Source: Blasia pusilla
Taxonomy: Eukaryota; Marchantiophyta; Marchantiopsida; Blasiales
DNA: 64,000 nt
Assembly (NCBI GenBank): GCA_050084515.1
Contig: CM114273.1
Coordinates: 20,274,001 to 20,338,000 of the forward strand
Reading direction: 5' to 3'
The position numbers and the translations under genes are program-made. This document shows positions 10,787-21,869 of the stretch, piece after piece. How positions within the stretch are numbered: position 1 is the first letter of the stretch; each line of letters opens with the position of its first letter. The notes beneath the pieces are model-generated. The model saw only the letters and a list, made by a program, of their open reading frames with translations. It was not told the origin of the DNA and searched no databases.

Positions 10787-11465
10787 TAGTAAAGCATACT
10801 AAAGCCCAATGGATATCTCACGAAATATTTCTAGGAAGGAAGATAAAAGGCTGAGATTAGTCATGGGAGTCCAAAAAGCAAAAATGTTAAAAAATCTTGG
10901 TAAAATCTTAGAAAATCTCATATATATATATAACTTTGCCTTTAATTAGATTAGTAAGGTAATGAATTGACCTAAGATGGATGGAAAGGTCTTTACGACC
11001 CAAAAGTGGTCAAATGGAAAGAGCTCCTTAAGAGTGATTTGAAAAGATAAGTTAGGGGAGGATAAAGAATATTCTAGGGCAGCAAATGGGAGGTATTGGA
11101 GGAGATCAAAGGCATGTTGGAAAGTTGAGAATGCTTCCACAAATTTTTTCTTCAAGTTGCGATATAAAATATAGAGCATAAGAGAGGTTGATTAGTGAGT
11201 GTCACAACCCTCAACTAAACACACATCAAGGCAAAACATTAAAAACTCCAGTGGGCTCACACTGAGATGGAAACGAGTCGAAGACTCATGAATGAGACAC
11301 AAGGTGCAAACGAGAGACGTACGTATTGTACACCTACTCCCTTAACCATCGGTCTTGTATGTTGTGGAAGCTTGCACTTGGCATGCCATACTCATGATTC
11401 AGCATTAGCAAAAATGTGACAAGAAATAGTAGAATGTTTGTTAGATCAATCCAAAATGAAAACGT
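10787..11465. other. Unassigned non-coding stretch
   Basis: AT-rich sequence with an (AT)n-like run at about 10919-10932. From about 11200 it may already be decayed integrase/linker sequence of the + strand gypsy fragment that follows, but no motif is clear before about 11470. Confidence 0.3.
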
Positions 11466-11952
11466 GAAAAATGGGCAAGAGAGAGTCTTTGGAAGGCTAA
11501 GCAAAGTTAAGTGAAGCAAGCTAACAAAAGTTGGTGCCAAGTGGGAGAACAAGTATGGTTGAGTGGGAAGATCTCACTCTTCCAAAGTAGTTATCTTCAA
11601 GATTTGTTGTTGGGTATGTCGAATCATATGTGATCAAGACCAACCCATTTGAGGACGTGTACACACTAATGCTACCAATAGAGCTTAAGATCCGTCCTCC
11701 CATGTGTCATTATTGAATACATTCTTCAAAGATAATGAATGTCTTGAGTGAAGGTGATTTTTGAGACCCTGACTATGAACATCCAAGGTAAACCTAAGTT
11801 TGAAGTGGAAACCATCTTATATTTGAGACGTAGGGCAAATAAGTACAAATACTTTGTCAAGTTGAAGGACTATTATGTGAAGGAGGTAACTTGAATTGAA
11901 GAGGATGATTTGGAACATGCTCAAAATGTGTTTCATGACTTTAAATAAATGT
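11466..11952 (+). pseudogene. Decayed Ty3/gypsy integrase C-terminus plus chromodomain
   Basis: In shifting + frames the region reads VGEQVWL-like and TNPFEDVYTLMLP-like blocks (about 11540-11680). A chromodomain trace follows at 11790-11950: FEVETILYLRRRANKYKYFV, then DYYVKE and DDLEHAQN. Its order and wording parallel the minus-strand fragment at 624-971, so both derive from one chromovirus family. Several stops and frameshifts make it non-coding now. It lies directly upstream of copy A's 5' region and is probably an older insertion. Confidence 0.65.
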
Positions 11953-12174
11953 AAGGAAAACACATGCCTCAGTATATGGAGATGTTAAGGACATAACTTA
12001 AGAAAATTTAAAGCTTAAGGTCGTACAACCATTGTAACTAAAATGTGGTAGTTTTGCAATAAATTAATGCATACATTTAGAGATTTGATGGATACTTGAG
12101 GATTTTTTTTTTAGTAGTAAATTCCAGTAATTAGTTGTTCATGTACTTAAGATGCATGTCAAGGAAACCTGAGA

Positions 12175-13100
12175 GAGCAGTTTTCCCCTTCGTTTCGGCT
12201 CATTTGGAGCCATATTGAAGAACTTACTATTTTAGGTAAGCACCATTTTGAATATGTGATCGACTTTCTATTTTTGGTAGGTGGCCCTTGACCTCCTACA
12301 TCAGGTCAAGAGCAAAGGAGGTGACTTGGGAGCATAGATTACCATGGAGAGAGCTTGGGAGAGGGGAGGGGTATACCTTAAGGAGAGAAAGCTTGAGAGC
12401 TCATTCTCTCTTTGTTGAACCTCTTGGTATGAGGCGGCGGAGCTATGGTCTTGCTTACCTTGTGTGTGTAACCCAAGCCTCTCATTAGGAGAGTGGGTTT
12501 GGTTTGACATTGAGAGAGACATGTGAGAAATATGATGTTGTGAGAGAGATTGGATCTTATTTTACAAAGAGAGAATGAGTGAGTGAGAGAGCTTCATGGG
12601 GGAGCTCGCTGGTCACTCGCTGGTTTTGTAGGTTGGGGATCGTATTCCCCGTTCAGCGGTTCATGGGAGTGCTCACCGGAGCAAGACCCGCTTACTTGTG
12701 ATGTTCCTTTGCTAATTTTTCGTGCGGAAGCGTTGCCCAATTTTTGATAAAAATTGAGTATGGGGCGGGTTTCCCCATGCCCGTGCTCTTGGGAGCACCA
12801 TGTAGCTTGCTGATTTTTTGGTCACATGTTTTATATTTTCGTTGGGAGAAATTAGCGCGGAAGCGCTGCCAAATTTTGTGTAGGAAAAAGAGATATCGGG
12901 CTTTATGACAATCCCCCATAGTTTTTATTGGAATGTTTGATTCCAAATATTTTGTGATGTTGTTGTAGATCGTGAAGTTGCATACGCTGTGCAACAAACG
13001 ATGCGCAATTTGGAGTTGCAAACAAAAAGTTATGGTCAATCTTGCAAAATTGCCATTGCTAGGCAATTTTTAGGGTTAAATTGTTCAAACCCTAAACCAG
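12175..13100 (+). repeat. Copy A: 5' LTR-like and leader sequence
   Basis: This region aligns by eye with the start of copy C (46840-47166 plus 48451-49030). Shared blocks include GGCTCATTTGGAGCCATAT, AGGTCAAGAGC, GAGGCGGCGGAGCTATGGTC, GCTCGCTGGTCACTCGCTG, CATGGGAGTGCTCAC, and GCGCGGAAGC followed by CTGCCAAATTTT. Part of it (about 12540-12790) also recurs at 18700-18960, on the other side of copy A, which is the pattern expected of an LTR. The left end seems truncated near 12175. Exact LTR ends and the primer binding site were not found. Confidence 0.55.
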
Positions 13101-14177
13101 CCGCAGTGCCGGCGGCGGTCGTCGCCGTCATAGTCACCGTCAATGTTCTGCCGTCAATGGTCAACCATCATTGTCGACAGGCAACAATCACCATTAACGG
13201 TCAACCGTCACGATCGACGGTCCACGGTCCACGGTCCACCATCGGCCGTTGCCGTTGCCTAGCATTGCTTAGAGCCATGTTCGGGCATTTTCCACCCCTT
13301 GGTTGCCATTGCCGCCATTACGGAGTGGAGGGTCTTCCACGACCATCGTTGATTCTCTGACTTGTGCCGCCACCACGTTCTTTGGTTTGGACGCCACCGT
13401 CATCGTAGTTTCGTCATCAACCAGTGATGGAAGGTGATCTCGGATTATGGTGTTTGAGTTTTCATTTCATGTTGCTATGTTGGGATTGGTATTCGCTCGA
13501 CGATGATCGAGTACCGTGCCGTAATGCCCGTAGTCGCAACGTGCCGCCAATTGCCGCGCCATGGCGCTTGTGGCCGCACCACACCGTCTCGATCGCAGAG
13601 CCGCTCCTTCACTAAGGATTAGAGCGTGTGAATTTTTGATTGAGGAGGATATGCCTCCGAGTGCCGCACCCCATTCTCGAGTGTTATGTCGTTTGTAGCC
13701 GTTCTTTCCCGCCAGTGCCGCACCGGACCTCTGGACCTGCACCGCACATCGAGGAGGTTTGAGCAGTGCCAGTACGAGAGGAGTACGACTTGCTAATTTG
13801 AGGAGTTGTCTTCACGACCGAGTTGGGGTCGAGATTTGCAGCTACCAAGGAGCGACATCGACATTATTGTCAAGTTACCCATTCTAGTCTCTTACCCTGC
13901 ACATGTGAGGGATTTCCGGATATTGGGAAGTTATTTGGGATATTGGGTTTCGTGTTGATGCTAGGAGCATGGATGATGTATGGGTCTAGGGGACATACAC
14001 TTGTGTGGGATGTCCAGAGTTGAGGATGGTTTATCGATGAGATGATAGATCGGTTGATTTGCCACACCATGCTACTTGTTGCCGCATAGCACACATCTCA
14101 ATGACAGAGTGTAGATTGAGTGCCGTATGTTTAGTTTGAGTGATTGAGGGATTACTCATAAGATTGAGAGTGATTGT
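13101..14177 (+). other. Copy A: long GC-rich leader before gag
   Basis: The stretch has no credible ORF. At 13129-13260 there is a cluster of short direct and inverted repeats built on GGTCAACC and GGTCCACGG. From about 13490 to 14170 it aligns with copy C 50330-50990 (shared ..AGTACCGTGCC.., CACACCGTCTCGATCGC, GGATGTCCAGAGTTGAGG). Long untranslated leaders are also present in copies B and C, so this is a family trait. Confidence 0.5.
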
Positions 14178-15170
14178 GTGAGAGGGGCACAAGGGCCCTC
14201 ACGGCGTCCTTTCGGGATTTTGAGAGGCGAGGTAGTGGACCTGGGCTCTGGAGGGTTTACCCGGAGTGGTGCGAGGTTTCGAGGATCTCCACCTGAGAGA
14301 CCACCTCGATCTCCTTCTAGGTCACCTTCAGACAAGGGGGAGCATATAGAGGAGTGTGTTAGTGATCCACCTTACACATTGAGTGGTCCTACCAGTTGGG
14401 CATACGAGATGGACGACCGGGGTAGAGGACCGCGTAGGTTTTCGGGTGATGTAGGCACTATAGAGCTACACGACTTCATTGCGGAGTTTAGGAGTTGGTC
14501 TGACTCACAGCGGGCTAGGAACTCTAGATAGTTCAACTCGTTTACATCATGGAACGGTATGTTCCAGCATTTAGAGGGGGCATCCATGGACGATTACCAT
14601 GAGTTATCCCACACATATGCCCAGGAGATTGAGGCATGGCGACTCTACTACGACCCGCACTATGTGTCATGGATGGAGCCGTTCCTAGATGAGGAGGAGG
14701 AGTCAAGAGAGGCTACTTCCTCTTCCACTAGTGATGTTTTAGGAGGGATCATTGTCACTGGAGCAGTTGCACCATCTAGTCGGGTTCGTCTCAAGTTCAA
14801 CCCCATGGTTGAGTTCTTTGCTGAGTTGAGGGCGAGCTACCAGGGGGTACGGACGAAGAAGTTGCAGAGCATCCACGACTTCTAGAGGCGTCCTGGTGAG
14901 AATTTGGGTGAGGCTTACACTCGCTTGCGCCCGTTGATCAACGTCACTCAGGGGGTGACAAAGGCTCGGGCTATCCAATCATGGTACGCGATGCTGGATC
15001 GGATCCTGCGGACACAAGTTCGGGAGGGGGTGCTTCTTATGAACACCTCCCCTACGTTGAGAGATCTTTTTAGGATCGCCCTGAACATTGAGTGCAACAT
15101 GGCGGAGGAGAGTGTAGCCACCATGGGTTCTAGGCGAGAGCAGTCACGATTGTCTACACCACCTATCTAG
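14178..15170 (+). pseudogene. Copy A: gag (capsid region) of the DNMT-carrying gypsy element
   Basis: Three + segments in one frame (14178-14531, 14559-14885, 14904-15170), separated by TAG stops, read as a Ty3/gypsy Gag. The N-terminal part is Pro/Arg/Ser-rich. The capsid-like part includes GTIELHDFIAEFRSW, MFQHLEGASMDDYHE and GEAYTRLRPLINVTQGV, the pattern of the retrotransposon gag domain. Copies B and C carry the same blocks. The stop at 14883-14885 (TAG) aligns with CAG in copy C at 51711-51713, so it is a point mutation. The following nucleocapsid region continues in the same frame. Confidence 0.75.
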
Positions 15171-15835
15171 CAACGTGGACTCCGAGATAGGTCGACTGAG
15201 GCACCACGAGCTCATGGAGGATATCGGGTGGCCGTGCCACAGAGACCTGCGCCTTCATATGCGGCTCAGCAGCAGCCGCCTACGATTACTTGTTGCCATC
15301 ATCACTGTGATTGCACTCGTTAGGGTCATGGACGTGTGCCTCACCATGGAGGAGGAGATGGTGCTACACGAGGAGGTTATCAATGTGACTTTTTTCAGAG
15401 GTATGGTCATACACATGCCACGTGTTTCAATTTACATCCTGAGTTACATCCAGACCGAGGGCCAGAGAGGGCACCAGAGCGAGTAGTCGGTCCGGGTGGG
15501 CCTAGAGATCGTGCATTAGGTGGTCTCATTGGGGGACGAGGAGCTGGAGTTGCCCGACAGGGTGATGGAGCTGCCCGTGGAGGAGGTAGAGTCCCACCAC
15601 CTAGACGCGTTGAGGGAGACGTCGGGCATGAGGCTAGGATGGCTGCTAAGATATATCAGCTACATGAGCATATTGCAGCTATGGCATTGAGATTATCCGA
15701 TGCCGGATCCGTGGCATCGACATCATATGAAGCAGCCACAGATATGGAGGATATTGGTTGGATGTGCGGGGTTGCCCAAATGGAGGCTGCTGAAGTTGTG
15801 ATGTGCGGAGCAACCGTAGAGTTTGATCTATAGCG
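15171..15835 (+). pseudogene. Copy A: gag nucleocapsid region with zinc-knuckle remnants, Gly/Arg-rich linker and coiled coil
   Basis: The gag frame continues. Around 15290-15440 there are two tandem Cys/His clusters; the second reads CDFFQRYGHTHATC, a C-x2-C-x4-H-x4-C knuckle with its second Cys replaced by Phe. A Gly/Arg-rich linker follows (about 15490-15600). Then comes a short heptad-like segment, MAAKIYQLHEHIAAM, at about 15640-15685. The copy B counterpart at 24400-24830 has the same order. These parts would bind the element's RNA. Confidence 0.6.
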
Positions 15836-15849
15836 AGGGGAGGCCAGGA

Positions 15850-16200
15850 AACAAACTAGGCTTCCTCAGTCTTTCATGTTGTCTGAGGCGATGAGGACCC
15901 AACGCGCCTTGTTGGATTCAGGAGCGCAACCCCTAATGTTGGGGAAAGCGTCATTTAGAGGATTGGGCTTGACGAGAGCCAATGTGGAGCATTGTCCATT
16001 CCGGATACAGACATCCTTGGGTGGAGCGAGTACCACACAGTATATCATCCGACAGGAGGTCGTGGTGAGGATTCGCCCGAGATACCCTACAGATGAGTCC
16101 GTGGTGCGAGCCAAGGCGATAGTGATTGATGCAGAGTCCTACGACGTCTTGGTTGGTGGAGTAGTGTTATATCTGATGGGGTTTTCCCTAGATTACTAGG
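15850..16200 (+). pseudogene. Copy A: aspartic protease domain
   Basis: Still in the gag frame, ALLDSGAQPLMLGKASF gives the Asp-Ser-Gly active site of retroviral-type proteases. It is followed by IQTSLGGAS and, near the end, SYDVLVGGVVLYLMGFSLDY. The length (about 110 residues) and the DVLVGG block match the protease in copy B (25450-25803). A TAG stop follows at 16198-16200, where copy C has TGG in the same place. The enzyme would cut the polyprotein into its mature parts. Confidence 0.75.
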
Positions 16201-17571
16201 AGAAGTCAGTGTCCTATAGACCAGGATGGCAGTCAGGTGATGGGGGCCTTAGCTCATTACCCGTTTGATTCACAAGTGCAGTGATCGAGCAACGGTCATG
16301 AGAGATGGCAACCTTAGCAGCATTTAGCAGTGTCATCACATGGCCTAGTGATTTGATTGAGGGACATGTCCATACAGAGGATACTCCCGTTCTTGACATT
16401 TCTATGCAGAGGAGTGTCATGGTAGCCGCATGAGTCCGTGGAGGAGAGGTGTCGCTTTGGGGCTCGACTGAGAAGCTTTAACGCTTAGCCACTGAGCATG
16501 TGCAAATGGCATGGAGCGAGACATTTGCACCAGAGTGTGACAGGTCACAGGAACCCCAAGTAGGAAGGAGTGCTGTTATGACTCCTTTGGACACCACCCT
16601 GATTGTGTGGTGCATCCCAGAGGAGGGTATTCGGGTGTTAGATCTCTTTGGAGGGATGAGCACTGGGTTAGCTGTTGTTTTGCACGCTGGAGTGCGCGTG
16701 CAGTAGTACCTGTATGTGGAGATTGATGATGTTGCGAGGCGTGCTTCACTTCACCATGTGGCGCTGTTACGCCTCTTTTTTCCCGACTTGTTGTCTGCGT
16801 TTGCCATTCAGGGTTACGAGAGTTCCCCTACCGAGGGGCATTTCATTGTTGGGGGCGTAGGACTTGGAGCGGTTAGGGATCATAGACTTGGTTATTTTTG
16901 GTTGGTCGTGTCAAGGCCAATCGGGTGCTGGACGAGGTAGCGGGTGTGTTGACACTCGGTCTAAGTTGTTTTGGGAGATGATGCACATCTTGATACATTT
17001 ATAGGAGCATCAGCCTCGTTCTCCAACATACATTTTGGAGAATATACCAATTTTGGATGATTCGAGGTCCCGCGTGGTTACGAGTGTACATAAGGTGCGC
17101 GCATGGATCATCCAAGCATTGTTGTTAGATGCAGCGAGTGTGGATTCACGAGCACATCGCCCGCGTCTTTGGTGGACCAACTTGGTACCACACGAGGTAT
17201 TATGGAGGGCATATGCGAGAGTGGAGCGCCCCTCCGATTTGTTGGTGGATTCTATATTGGATCTGGGTCGTCGATCACATGCAATGAGGCTAGATGATCG
17301 ATCGCCGTTGACTGTGGTCAACAGGATTGGCAGGCCATGGGCAGCCTTTCCCACATTGGTGAGTTTTCCCGCTTCCTATGCATTCAAGGAGGCCGGACCT
17401 AGCTTGGCTTGGGATGACCAAGTATATAGGTTGGTGGAGCCCAATGCCGATGAGCAAGAGCAAGAGATGGGATTCCCCACAGGAGTGAGGGCAGTACCGT
17501 CACTATCAGAGGCATCACGACGTCATGTCTTGGGTCAGGCGATGGACCTGAACTGCTTGATCGTATGGTAA
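16201..17571 (+). pseudogene. Copy A: C5-cytosine DNA methyltransferase domain, broken
   Basis: From about 16625 the gag-protease frame reads IRVLDLFGGMSTGLAVVLHA (motif I, binds S-adenosylmethionine), then YLYVEIDD (motif II). Around 16900 a GWSCQGQ block stands where copy B has GWPCQGH, so the motif IV Pro is Ser in A. After a frameshift, 17035-17571 reads ILENIPIL (motif VI), DSRAHRPRLWWTNL (motif VIII region), VEPNADEQEQEMGFPTG (motif IX) and ASRRHVLGQAMDLNCL (motif X). The sequence stops just where copy B goes on towards RT. Stops plus the changed catalytic loop make it inactive. Confidence 0.85.
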
Positions 17572-17941
17572 TATTTTCACTATTAAGTATTGGAGGTTCT
17601 AACCGCTATTTTGGGAGTCCATTTTTGGATTGGACTACTTCTTTGTGAGTGTCAACAAGTGCATTTTTGCTAGTGCATATTGTGTGCGTATGTTGCGAGA
17701 TATGTGTAAATGAACTAGTCTTTGTGAGTACCTGGGACTTTTTGTGAGTTTTTTGCGAATATTCTTTTAGAATGCCAAATTTTTTTAGCGCTTAAAGCCA
17801 CAAGAGACCCTCAAAGGACTCACTAAATATATTGAGAGTATTTTTTGCATGCAAAATGACACACAAAATTCACAAATTGGAGGTTATTTGCAAGGAACTT
17901 TTACTTGTATAACTTGGACTTTCAACTTCCTTTTTGCAATT
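17572..17941. other. Unassigned stretch where copy A's pol genes should be
   Basis: No RT, RNase H or integrase trace follows the methyltransferase, although in copies B and C they do. The sequence is AT-rich and unrelated to the copy B continuation from about 27180. Either pol was deleted or another sequence was inserted at the junction near 17565-17575. Confidence 0.5.
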
Positions 17942-18962
17942 TGTCACGTCTTTTAGGATAGATTGGTGAGATCTAGTAGAGCGCCTTCGTGAGTAGTGGA
18001 GGACATGCTCAATAGGTCGAGGATGACTTGTTGAGATGGAGATGCAAAGCATATTTGAGAAGACCAATTGGAGTTGGATAAGCACATACAACATGTGTTG
18101 TGCCCATACGCATCGTTGATCACATCTATATAAAAACCATGGCTAGTTTTCCCAACACAAAAATAGATCCATGCACATACAAAAATACACTCATCCGTGT
18201 ATATCAAAATCATACGACAAAATTTAAGTAAAAAATGGTTCACATGGCCAAATCCACTCTTGAACCTTCATTGGCGTATTGAGCCACGTCCACCTTATGC
18301 CATAAGGGAGTCCAAACACTAGCATTCAATGCAAGGCTCAACATGAGAATGAGGGCATGTGAAAACAATCTCTCTCACCTATATACCCTACAAAATTAGC
18401 CAAATCTTGGTAATATGCGCACATAGGTCACTAGATGTTTTTTTACTCAATCAATGGGTCATATGGCCCAAAATAGCAAAGAGATGGATTATCCTAAAAA
18501 CCAATCCTAATGCAATGGAGTTTTCACCAACCTCATCCAACATATCAAGACAAAGTTACCCTTAAACAACTTCTTGACTCTCGACATCATCGACACAACA
18601 AAACTCTAATTATTAGCTAACTAAGATATGATAGTCGTTGTGCACATACATATGGCTACATAATTCACATAGTTGATCACATATACCAAAAAAATATTTA
18701 CAAAGAGAAAATGAATGATTGAGAGATACAATGTTGGAGCTCGTTGGTGTCTTGGTGTTGTGTAGGTTGGGGATTGTGTTCCTCATTCAACAGCTCATGG
18801 GAGTGCTCACAGGAGCAAGAGCCGCTCGTTTGTGTCCTTTCTTTTGCAGTTTTTTTTTACATGAGAGTGGCACGCAAAAGAGTTGCCCAATTTTGGGTAG
18901 AAATTGAGTATGGGGCGGGGATGCACCATGCAAGTGCAAAAGCATTTCCAAAATTTTTGTAG
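17942..18962 (+). repeat. Copy A: possible 3' LTR remnant, interrupted
   Basis: 17942-18060 starts TGTCACGTCT and shares GATCTAGTAGAGC and AGGTCGAGGATGAC with copy C at about 46733-46830. 18700-18962 shares GTAGGTTGGGGAT, CATGGGAGTGCTCAC, GGAGCAAGAGCCGCTC, GTTGCCCAATTTT and AAATTGAGTATGGGG with copy A's own 5' region (12600-12760) and copy C (48600-48750). The two halves are separated by about 640 bp without a match. The TG start fits an LTR. I infer a decayed 3' LTR with an insertion inside it. Confidence 0.45.
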
Positions 18963-21501
18963 TCATAACACACGAGTAGATTTTTACACATACAAAAATA
19001 CACACATGGAGGTACACCGAGATCATACAACTTTCCCCTCCTAACTATTAGTTAGATCTCCTAACAAGTAGCATATGTCACATCAAGCATCACATCAACA
19101 TGAATTCTCTATGTATTATCCTATTCACATGTGGGACATAATCATTGTCTTGTGGAAATCGTGTCATGAGTGAGGGTCACACATGATATGTGCTATACTC
19201 AAGAACAACAATTACATACCAACATAGTGGTTGTACCCCTTGTAGATTCATTCACAAAACATACATCTCAAGCCTATAGTATCATTGCCAAGCTTATATG
19301 AAGACTTTAGTAAGTAGCACCTCATGCACACTTATAATTGTGTGCCCAACATGTAGTAACATATAACATCGTGGATGTCATTTGTTGTAAATACGCATAA
19401 TCTCCAACATGGAATCTTCTAATCCTTTAACAATAGCCTCCTCCATAAACCATTGCATGCCTCAATGTATGCCTATGCTAAGCAATAACTAAGTTCTTAA
19501 ATACCATGGATATAACGCTATGAAAAGTCTCCATCCCCTAAGATGTGCCGGTAGGAGGGGTCCATGTAGGGAGTTGGGCCGAAGTTTGAAAGGAAGTGTA
19601 GGGACCGACATAGGGACCCGAGCTCGACTGCTCGGATGGCCACGCAGGCAAGCGGCTTGAACAGAGGGGACGGAGGGAAGTTGGAGAACGATGGGGCTTC
19701 TAGAGATAGGCAAACCATGGGAAGTTGGGACATGATTGATCCGAGCTACATGGTAGGTAGAGCCGGACGTGGTTGTAGCTAAGCCACATAGTCAACCAAG
19801 GTCTAGAACGTAGTAGGGTTCTCTTGATCATGATTTTGATTTCAACTCACTGAGAGTTGAGTGATGGAGTATTGATTTGTTGGTACCATGCCAACCAATG
19901 TTGAGATTGGTTATTTGAGTCGATGCTGATGGCTAGTCCGCAGCCACTGACGAGAGGTTTGGCATGCTGCTCGAGGAGATTGTCATACCATGGACATTTC
20001 GCACCACATGGAGCTGTTAGCGTTGATCGTGTATTCAAGTGATGGCTTGTATGTTCAGGTTATCCATTTGGCATGTACTTGTCTTATGTCATTGAAGGTG
20101 TTGGGTATCGAGTAGAGCTTACGTTAGATGGGTGTAGTCATATATGGTAATGAGTGTAGACTCCTTACATGTGTAGCGTGTTGTGGATATAGGGCGGTTG
20201 CCCTATGTGGGAGTCATGTGTATGACTCGAGAAAGTGTCAATAGCTCAGGCTAGCTAGTTTGGGAGACTCAAGATGAGCACGAGTGTTGAGTGTGCGTGA
20301 GGGAAATCTTGTTTAATTGTAGAAGAGTTCAACCAAAGTGCAAGATGGACTTTTTCTTTCAATGCATGACTTAAAAAAACCGAGTCCCTAAAAGGGGGTT
20401 AAATGATCTTACTAAGGATTTCTCTCTCCTCCATAATTGATGGGTATGAGTGAGGATTAGGTGGTACTTTTTCATTAACTAGAGAAGTGTGGAAGGGAGA
20501 TTATTTTTAAAAATGAGGGGGGAGAGCATTTAAAATAAAAAAATGAGTAGTTTTAAGTAGGAGTATTTTCCAAATGAATAAGGAGAAAGGAGAGCGGTGA
20601 GATTTTTTTCCTTAAATGAGGAGATAGGGGCATTTGATGGGAGCATCATGTGTGAAGCTTTCTTTTTTATCGTAAAATTTACTACCACCAAAAAACACAT
20701 GTATAGAGGTATAGTTACAAAATACTTTTGTGGTTAGAAGGGATCAAAGGGTGGGAGGCAATAAATGAATTGTTTCCTCCAAAATTAGGAGGTGGGGAGA
20801 ATTAAAGAAGAGGGGATGGAAGAAGTTCTTTTTATTAAAAACCTTTCCCCTCCCCCTCAAAATGTAGGGCGTACCCTTTTCTTTTATTGGGCTGGTTGTG
20901 ACCTTCATGTACTCGACTCTTTGAGTCTTATAATTTTTTTGTATTCCGGATGGGTTTTCCATCACCCGATTTTATTAAGGTCTCTTTCTTTAACAAAATG
21001 AGGTGGAGAGGATCCCCCCTTTTTAAATTAGTGTAGTGTCCCAAGATGGGTGAGAGTTTTTAACTCTTTTGAGTGTTTTTAATTTACTTTTTACTTCATT
21101 TTCTTCTCTTAATAAAGATGGAATCACAAACTATTATGGATCCTTCAACATATATCCATGCATTGCAAAAGTATGTGAAATATTATTCATTATTTTGGTC
21201 AGATCTTTGTTTTTTTACTCCCTCAATAATTTACCCATTACCATTTTTACTTTCTCATGTTGAGTGCATCTTTCTTCCTCCTAACAAAAAAGAAACATGA
21301 GGACTTGAAGTTTTTGAAACCAACGATCATGTAGAACCCTCATAGATCATGAGCAAAATCCTTCATGCTATGCATGAGCTTGAGTCACCATATAATGTGG
21401 GAAAAATCCAACAAATGTATACATTGAAAATCCCACCCATAGGAATAGAATAGAGACTGCTTGGGAAAGGATTCTCTTGATCAACTTATAATGTGGGAAT
21501 G
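18963..21501. other. Unassigned stretch between copies A and B
   Basis: About 2.5 kb with no recognisable protein on either strand. 19490-20330 is more GC-rich and 20340-21300 more AT-rich, with several homopolymer A and T runs. CCATGCATTGCAAAAG at about 21157-21172 vaguely resembles a Helitron 3' hairpin but lacks a clear CTRR end. No target-site duplication for copy B could be found at 21497-21501. Confidence 0.35.
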
Positions 21502-21869
21502 TGTCATGACCATACGGATTATGTCGTAGAGTATAGTGTGCTAGTAGAGGCCATACCTAATGTAGGGCCGTAGTGTCTAGGTAGAGATGCGATTTCATAC
21601 ATAGGGTTGGGGGTTACTCAGTTGAGGGTGACTTTTCCAGTAGGGCCCGCTCTTAGGTTGGAGGATATAAGGTGGAGTGCACTCAAAGAATTTTTAGTTC
21701 TTTGAGTTGAGCCTGTTGCGTTGGGAGTTAGCCTTGGTAGTGAGTAGAGCTCTTCGCTATGGTGTTTCTCGCAAGCTTTGACCTAGATTCTCCCATCGTG
21801 GAGTGGGTTTGGCTCGATTGTATGTGATTCTATACGTGTTTTATCATAATAGTTCTTTCACGGATTTCA
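21502..21869 (+). repeat. Copy B: 5' LTR (or major part of it)
   Basis: This 368-bp block begins TGTCATGACC, ends GGATTTCA, and recurs in direct orientation at 30856-31223 with about 25 differences by eye (roughly 93% identity). TG...CA ends and the position either side of a gag-pol body are what an LTR should show. It contains an internal inverted repeat, CTCAAAGAA...TTCTTTGAG. No tRNA-complementary primer site beginning TGG directly follows it, and the 5 bp outside the two copies do not match. The true LTR may therefore be longer, or one end rearranged. Confidence 0.65.
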
